A stretch of 10,431 nucleotides of DNA from Bacillota bacterium (GTDB taxonomy: Bacteria > Bacillota > UBA4882 > UBA8346): assembly GCA_028282485.1 (NCBI GenBank), contig JANQHU010000379.1, positions 1-10,431 of the forward strand. Reading direction: 5' to 3'. Below are positions 6,440 through 10,431 of the stretch, piece by piece. A model generated the notes under the pieces. That model did no database searches. It was given only the letters and a program-made list of their open reading frames with translations, and had not been told where the DNA came from. Both the position numbers and the translations under genes were made by a program. Each line of letters starts with the position of its first letter. Position 1 is the stretch's first letter.

Positions 6440-6460
6440 TTAAAACTTTCTTCTTTTTTT
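6425..6460 (+). terminator. Strong terminator closing the small-gene island
   Basis: AAAAGAAGAAGG (6425-6436) pairs with CTTTCTTCTTTT (6446-6457) over 12 bp with one G-T pair and a 9-base loop. A T-run continues to 6460. The left arm is the 3' end of the 42-aa coding region. Confidence 0.85.
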
Positions 6461-6509
6461 GTGGAGATAGTTATGTTTTTGGCTTAATTAAAATATCTTA
6501 TAGATACCA

Positions 6510-6538
6510 TTGACAAAGCATTTTTTTTGCGAGATACT
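6510..6538 (+). promoter_or_regulatory. Promoter of the oxidoreductase/TVP38/ABC operon
   Basis: A consensus TTGACA (6510-6515) and GATACT (6533-6538, four of six) are separated by 17 bp. The predicted start near 6545 gives a leader of about 100 bases. Operator-like repeats begin at the end of the -10 box. Confidence 0.75.
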
Positions 6539-6570
6539 TAACTATGTTAAATGTTAATCGGATTAACATA
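6538..6570 (+). promoter_or_regulatory. Operator-like palindromes over the transcription start
   Basis: ATGTTAATCGGATTAACAT (6551-6569) is a perfect 8+3+8 inverted repeat. Immediately upstream, TTAAC-TAT-GTTAA (6538-6550) is a 5+3+5 inverted repeat. An additional longer pairing, TATGTTAA (6543-6550) with TTAACATA (6563-6570), spans 12 bases. Overlapping the start point and the first transcribed bases, this is the typical place for a repressor. No T-run follows, so it is not a terminator. The regulator is not identifiable and no regulator gene is in the window. Confidence 0.7.
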
Positions 6571-6646
6571 ATTTTGAAGCTATTACTTGTTGCCAAAATT
6601 ACGGGCTTTGGTTCTGGTTAAGTCATTTTGAAAAGGAATTATGAAT

Positions 6647-8047
6647 ATGCAAACATATGATTTGTTAATTATTGGTGGTGGCGCGGCAGGGTTGACGGCG
6701 GCTTTGACGGCCCAGGGTTTAGGCAAAAAAGTAGCAATTATCGAAAAGCAGAAGATCGGCGGGGAGTGTACCTGGTCTGGTTGTATTCCCAGTAAAGCTT
6801 TGATCAATTTGGCGGAGGAGATTTGGATTGCCAAAAAGTATTACCGGGAGTTATTAGTTGATACTTCCCAAATCATGAAGGAGATTAAGCATGTAATTGA
6901 GAAGGTTTATCAAGAAGAGAGTCCGGAGGTTTTAGCTCAAAAAGGGATTGACGTTATTGCGGGGGAGGCTGAGTTTCTTTCGGCCACACAAATCCAGGTT
7001 AACGAAGCGATCTACGAGGCCCCGCGGCTGATCATTGCCACTGGTTCGAATCCATTAATTCCACCCATTGAGGGAATTGAAACAGTAAATTATCTTACCA
7101 ATGAGACCTTTTTTCAATTAGAAAAATTACCCGAGTCCCTAATTATTGTGGGTGGGGGTTCAATTGGGGTAGAGTTAGCTCAAGCTTTAAACCGAGTCGG
7201 GGTCAAGGTGACCCTAATTGAGATGGCCGAACGGCTGCTGAGCCGGGAAGAAGCCGAATTTTCGGAAAAGATTACCGCCCGCTTAAGTAGCGAAGGAGTC
7301 GCCATTTATACTAAAACCCAAGTGATGAAAGCTACTCATATGGCCGAGGCCACTAAGTTGACCCTGCGGCGGGGCGAAGAGATCACAGAATTGACCGCGG
7401 CACAGGTATTGTTAGCCGTAGGACGTAAAGCTAATGTAGCGGGTTTGAGTTTGGAGAAAGCGGGCATTGAATATCAGTCGCGCGGTTTAGTGGTAGATGA
7501 TTATTTGCGCACTAGTAATCCTCGAGTTTATGCTTGTGGGGATGTGGTGGGCCCTTACCAATTAAGCCATATGGCTAATTATCAAGGCATCACCGCCACT
7601 TTAAATGCTTTCTTGCCCTGGAAAAGGAAGGTTGATTATACCCATATTATTTGGTGTGTCTTTACTGACCCGGAGTTTGCCCGGGCTGGTTTGACGGAAA
7701 AAGAGGCTCGGGAGCAATACGGTGATCGAATTAAGGTTTATTATTACGATTTTGCCGAACTTGATCGGGTGAAGACCCAAAAAGACACGGCTGGTTTAGC
7801 TAAAGTAATTCTTGATCGACGCGGTCGCATTTTAGGAGCCCATCTCTGGGGAGCTAGGGCGGGCGAAATTATCTCACAATTGCAAGCCTTAAAGTCGTTT
7901 CAGGTGCCTCTGGCCCGACTGCAAGGGGTGATTCACCCATACCCCACTTACGGGGAATTGCTACGGAAAATTGGCAAAAAAGCCTATTTGGACCAGCTTT
8001 TTAATCATCCGCTGATCAAGTTAATAAGGAGTTTCACGAAAAAATGA
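6647..8047 (+). CDS. FAD-dependent pyridine nucleotide-disulfide oxidoreductase (LPD/MerA superfamily)
   Basis: A flavoenzyme of the dihydrolipoamide dehydrogenase/mercuric reductase superfamily; the substrate is not known. ATG 6647 is preferred over ATG 6641 because AAAAGGA (6631-6637) is 9 bases from it and only 3 from the other; length is 466 aa. Visible features (6647 numbering): FAD-binding GGGAAG (10-15), the redox-active Cys41-x4-Cys46 in GGECTWSGCIPSK, ATGSNP (131-136), NAD-binding GGGSIG (169-174) with Glu192 suggesting NADH preference, the second FAD motif ACGDV (296-300), and a C-terminal dimerisation domain. Where lipoamide dehydrogenase has the catalytic His (HPTLSE), this protein has Tyr432 in HPYPTYGE. 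Mercuric reductase also has Tyr there, but the C-terminal Cys-Cys pair of that enzyme is absent here. First gene of an operon with a TVP38 protein (ATGA overlap) and an ABC transporter. Confidence 0.92.
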   Translation: MQTYDLLIIGGGAAGLTAALTAQGLGKKVAIIEKQKIGGECTWSGCIPSKALINLAEEIWIAKKYYRELLVDTSQIMKEIKHVIEKVYQEESPEVLAQKGIDVIAGEAEFLSATQIQVNEAIYEAPRLIIATGSNPLIPPIEGIETVNYLTNETFFQLEKLPESLIIVGGGSIGVELAQALNRVGVKVTLIEMAERLLSREEAEFSEKITARLSSEGVAIYTKTQVMKATHMAEATKLTLRRGEEITELTAAQVLLAVGRKANVAGLSLEKAGIEYQSRGLVVDDYLRTSNPRVYACGDVVGPYQLSHMANYQGITATLNAFLPWKRKVDYTHIIWCVFTDPEFARAGLTEKEAREQYGDRIKVYYYDFAELDRVKTQKDTAGLAKVILDRRGRILGAHLWGARAGEIISQLQALKSFQVPLARLQGVIHPYPTYGELLRKIGKKAYLDQLFNHPLIKLIRSFTKK

Positions 8048-8736
8048 ATGCAAAAAACCAGAAAAAGCTAAAAATGATCCTCATAATTGCTCTGCTACTG
8101 TTAGCAGTATGGTGGGGCCAGCAAAGCAACCTCTGGGGCGAATTATCTTTGGAAAATTTACAAAAAAATAAAGCTCAGTTAGATGCTTGGGTTGGTAATA
8201 ATTATTTACTCACAGTAGTGGTTTTTATTATTGTTTATTTTGTGGCAGTCTTAGTCAGCCTTCCCGGAGCAGTAATTCTTACCCTGGCCGGCGGGTATAT
8301 GTTTGGACCTTTTGGGGCGGCCCTTTATATTAATGTAGGGGCGACTCTGGGGGCTACGGCTCTCTTTGTCGCAATTCGTTATTTTATTGGGGGCTCGATT
8401 CAGCAAAAATATGCCAAGGCTTTGGCGAAATTCAATCAAGAGATTGCAGAGAATGGCCAAGGGTACTTTTTGACCATCAGGTTTATTCCCGTCTTCCCCT
8501 TTTTCTTAATCAATCTGTTAGCCGGATTAACTAAGGTACGGTTAACAACTTTTATCTGGACCACCGCCGTGGGGATCTTTCCGGGCAGCTTGGTTTATGC
8601 TTATGCGGGAAGCAACCTGAAAACCATCAATTCGGTAGGGGATATTTTATCCCTGGAAATCTTTTTCGCGTTTTTGGCTTTGGGAGTTTTTGCGTTAGTT
8701 CCGATTGTTTGGAAAAAATTAGCTTCTCTTAAATAA
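8044..8736 (+). CDS. TVP38/TMEM64-family membrane protein (VTT domain)
   Basis: An integral membrane protein of the TVP38/TMEM64 branch of the DedA/VTT superfamily, related to E. coli YdjX/YdjZ; its transported or handled molecule is unknown. It has 230 aa, which is typical. A basic N-terminus precedes TM1 (about 10-24). TM2 (about 55-72) leads into the family segment LPGAVILTLAGGYMFGPFGA (73-92), and GATLGATALFVAIRYFIG (99-116) follows. The second conserved half RFIPVFPFFLINLLAGLTKV (146-165) has the typical Arg and Pro residues, and two more hydrophobic stretches follow (about 170-188 and 205-223). The start overlaps the oxidoreductase stop as ATGA, so the two are translationally coupled; genes for such pairs often occur together in bacteria. 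The next gene starts 48 bases later. Confidence 0.92.
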   Translation: MNAKNQKKLKMILIIALLLLAVWWGQQSNLWGELSLENLQKNKAQLDAWVGNNYLLTVVVFIIVYFVAVLVSLPGAVILTLAGGYMFGPFGAALYINVGATLGATALFVAIRYFIGGSIQQKYAKALAKFNQEIAENGQGYFLTIRFIPVFPFFLINLLAGLTKVRLTTFIWTTAVGIFPGSLVYAYAGSNLKTINSVGDILSLEIFFAFLALGVFALVPIVWKKLASLK

Positions 8737-8784
8737 AAACCAGAGATGGTTAAGAAGCTTACAGAGAATAAGGGAGTGGTTAAT

Positions 8785-10032
8785 GTGAAAAAGAATGTTG
8801 TAGTGATCTGGGTAGTAGTCGCTGTAATTGTGATCGGGGCACTACTCTGGTATTCTTCCCTAGGGCCCAAGAGAAACCAGGCCGACGCCATTGATTTTAA
8901 TAGTAGCTGGGAGAAGATTGCTGAAGTAGCCAAGGGGCAAAAGGTTAACTTTTATATGTGGAGTGGCGATGCCCAGATTAATAAGTTTATCGATAATTAT
9001 TTGGCTCAAAGGCTGAAAAAGCAGTATGAGATTACTTTAAACCGGGTGCCGATTACGGATATTAAAGACACCATCAATAAATTAGTGGTGGAGAAGCAGG
9101 CTGCTAAAAAAGTGGGTTCCATTGATCTAATTTGGATTAATGGCGAAAACTTTAAAGCCGCGAAACAAAACGGCCTTTTATGGGGACCAATTGCAAAACT
9201 CATTCCTAATGTGGACAAGTATCTGAGGGACCAGACTTTAGAGTATGATTTTGGCGAACCCATTGAAAATTTGGAAGTTACTTACGGGGAAGCCCAGTTT
9301 GTCTTGATCTATAATCGAGCCCGGCAAATCGGGCCGTTTGGGAGCATGGCCGAGCTAGAAGAGTTAGTCAAGAAGCATCCGGGCCAGTTTACCTATCCGG
9401 CTCCGCCTGATTTTACCGGCAGTGCTTTTGTGCGACAAGTTATTTACGAAACCACCGGTGGTTATCAGCAGTATTTGAAGCCTTTTGATCAAGCAAAAGT
9501 GGCCAAGCAGTTAAAACCCGCCTGGGACTTTTTGAATCGCCTTGAACCCTATCTCTGGCGGCAAGGGAAGACTTATCCGGAAAGTATTGGTAAATTAAAC
9601 CAATTGTACAGCGCAGGGGAGGTGGCCTTTACCATGGGCTATCATCCCTTGACTGCTGAGAATAAGATTAAAGAAGGGTCTTTTCCGAAATCTTCCCAGA
9701 CTTTTCTCTTAGATCAGGGAACCTTATTTAATAATCATTATTTAACTATTCCTTTTAATGCTCCCCAGAAAGCGGCCGCTTTGGTAGCTATTAATGAGAT
9801 TATCTCCCCGGCAGTGCAGATCGCCAAAGCCCAGCCAGCCAACTGGGGGGATGGGCACATTTTAGATCTGGAGAAATTGAGCGTGGCCGAGCGGGAGGCT
9901 TTACAGAAGATTAATTTTGGCGAGGCTAGTTTACCGGTAGAGATCTTGGCCCAGCACCGAGTTCCCGAAATTAGGGCCGAGTATGTGAATTTTATTGAAG
10001 CAGAATGGCAAAAAAATGTGGCCCAGCAATAA
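8785..10032 (+). CDS. ABC transporter solute-binding protein, YnjB-like
   Basis: An extracytoplasmic binding protein for an ABC importer. GTG at 8785 is chosen because AGGGAG (8771-8776) lies 8 bases upstream and it places the basic residues KK directly before the hydrophobic segment. The in-frame ATG at 8746 has a poor ribosome site and would add 13 polar residues. The 415 aa protein has an uncleaved or late-cleaved N-terminal hydrophobic segment (about 4-25) without a lipobox Cys, so it may stay anchored to the membrane. The mature region begins near VNFYMWSGD (54-62) and includes ITLNRVPITDIKDTINKL (83-100) and SIDLIWINGENF (112-123), which match the E. coli YnjB type of binding protein as I recall it. 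The substrate is not established for this family. It sits between a TVP38 protein and a permease. Confidence 0.88.
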   Translation: MKKNVVVIWVVVAVIVIGALLWYSSLGPKRNQADAIDFNSSWEKIAEVAKGQKVNFYMWSGDAQINKFIDNYLAQRLKKQYEITLNRVPITDIKDTINKLVVEKQAAKKVGSIDLIWINGENFKAAKQNGLLWGPIAKLIPNVDKYLRDQTLEYDFGEPIENLEVTYGEAQFVLIYNRARQIGPFGSMAELEELVKKHPGQFTYPAPPDFTGSAFVRQVIYETTGGYQQYLKPFDQAKVAKQLKPAWDFLNRLEPYLWRQGKTYPESIGKLNQLYSAGEVAFTMGYHPLTAENKIKEGSFPKSSQTFLLDQGTLFNNHYLTIPFNAPQKAAALVAINEIISPAVQIAKAQPANWGDGHILDLEKLSVAEREALQKINFGEASLPVEILAQHRVPEIRAEYVNFIEAEWQKNVAQQ

Positions 10033-10431
10033 GGCGATTTTGGCAGTTCTTCCCGCTCTCATCATTATGGTGGTCTTTTTTTGGGGCGGGCTCTTGTGGG
10101 GCATCTGCCAAAGTTTTGGCCTCTGGCGCTTGGACGGTTCTTCCCAATTTACCGGGCAGTTTTATCGGGATTTATGGCAAGAAGCCTCCTTTCGCCAGTC
10201 GTTATTATTTACTTTAAAATATACCCTCTGGTCGGTGGGGGGAGCTGCTTTGCTGGGTTTTCTCTTTTTGCGGAGCTTATCCTTTTTGCTGGTGCAAAAA
10301 GGCAACCAGGTAGTGGAGTTTATTAAAAACTTATTCTTAATGCCGATGTTAGTGCCCTATATTGTCAGTGGCTATTTGTTAGCTTTGGTGCTAGCTCCAA
10401 CGGGTTGGTTGTCTCGCTGGGCTGCTTCTGT
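10016..10431 (+). CDS. ABC transporter permease, YnjC-like (N-terminal part, runs off window)
   Basis: An open frame from ATG 10016 continues without a stop to the end of the window (138 complete codons). It starts inside the last codons of the binding-protein gene (17-base overlap), a layout usual for transporter operons. A clear Shine-Dalgarno is not visible, so translational coupling is likely. The translated part has TM1 (about 7-30, AILAVLPALIIMVVFFWGGL), a polar outer stretch (about 32-62), TM2 (about 63-85), a segment rich in hydrophobic and amide residues, and TM3 (about 106-126, with LFLMPMLVPYIVSGYLL). The arrangement fits the first membrane domain of a binding-protein-dependent permease. 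YnjC is a long, duplicated permease of about 500 aa, and the ATPase (YnjD type) would be expected next, outside the window. Confidence 0.85.
   Translation, partial: MWPSNKAILAVLPALIIMVVFFWGGLLWGICQSFGLWRLDGSSQFTGQFYRDLWQEASFRQSLLFTLKYTLWSVGGAALLGFLFLRSLSFLLVQKGNQVVEFIKNLFLMPMLVPYIVSGYLLALVLAPTGWLSRWAAS

Noticed and set aside
6292..6513. 73-codon ORF across the small-gene island
   Set aside because: It reads straight through the terminator stem, loop and T-run (encoding Phe runs) and has no ribosome site; the +1-shifted 42-codon frame has an ideal site and ends in the terminator.
6551..6569. Rex (NADH-responsive repressor) site
   Set aside because: The half sites resemble the clostridial Rex consensus, but the centre is one base too long and the outer bases differ, so the assignment is not supported.
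6583..6834. 83-codon minus-strand ORF over the oxidoreductase start
   Set aside because: It is the antisense of a clearly conserved FAD-binding region, with no promoter or ribosome site of its own.
6647..8047. Calling the flavoenzyme mercuric reductase (merA)
   Set aside because: The C-terminal vicinal cysteines and the N-terminal heavy-metal domain are absent, and no merR, merT or merP is nearby.
8601..8933. 110-codon minus-strand ORF
   Set aside because: It lies opposite TVP38 and the binding-protein start, has low-complexity Thr/Ile-rich composition and no ribosome site.
10005..10326. Two short + strand ORFs near the right end
   Set aside because: Both are out-of-frame shadows of the permease frame that starts at 10016 and continues beyond the window.
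1..10431. CRISPR arrays, tRNA/rRNA genes, insertion sequences
   Set aside because: I saw no regularly spaced repeats, cloverleaf-like segments, transposase ORFs or terminal inverted repeats.

Overview
The window looks like a chromosomal segment of a low-to-moderate GC Gram-positive bacterium (Bacillota, probably a Clostridia-like or deep-branching lineage). This rests on the radA-disA neighbourhood, strong AAGGAGG-type ribosome binding sites, good TTGACA/TATAAT promoters, and frequent TTG and GTG starts. All genes read on the + strand. I cannot place the organism more precisely from sequence alone.

Left part (1-3386): a small conserved-looking hypothetical gene ends in a strong intrinsic terminator. 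It is followed by mtnP (methylthioadenosine phosphorylase), a DedA-family membrane protein, and radA. DedA and radA overlap by ATGA and are probably translationally coupled. A compact hairpin plus T-run lies between mtnP and the DedA start, immediately upstream of the DedA ribosome binding site.

Middle part (3387-6024): radA and disA, which are neighbours in many Firmicutes, are separated here by a self-contained transcription unit. That unit has its own sigma-70-type promoter, a 144-149 aa membrane-anchored helical protein with different arginine codon use, and its own terminator. disA (diadenylate cyclase/DNA integrity scanner) follows, then a three-TM membrane protein with an unrecognised, possibly GAF-like, C-terminal domain.

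Small-gene island (6025-6460): a near-consensus promoter drives two very small basic ORFs of 48 and 42 codons, both with good ribosome binding sites, ending in a strong terminator. The second gene's last codons form the terminator stem. The two peptides share a short motif and may be distant paralogues.

Right part (6461-10431): a TTGACA promoter followed by a perfect 8+3+8 palindrome (a likely repressor operator) leads into an apparent operon. It encodes a flavin disulfide oxidoreductase of the dihydrolipoamide dehydrogenase/mercuric reductase superfamily, a TVP38/TMEM64 membrane protein (overlap ATGA), a YnjB-like solute-binding protein, and the start of a YnjC-like ABC permease that runs off the window. 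The oxidoreductase keeps the redox cysteine pair but has Tyr where the usual catalytic His sits. The combination of redox enzyme, TVP38 protein and YnjBC-type transporter recalls the E. coli ydjXYZ-ynjABCD neighbourhood and is the best candidate here for a poorly described functional system.
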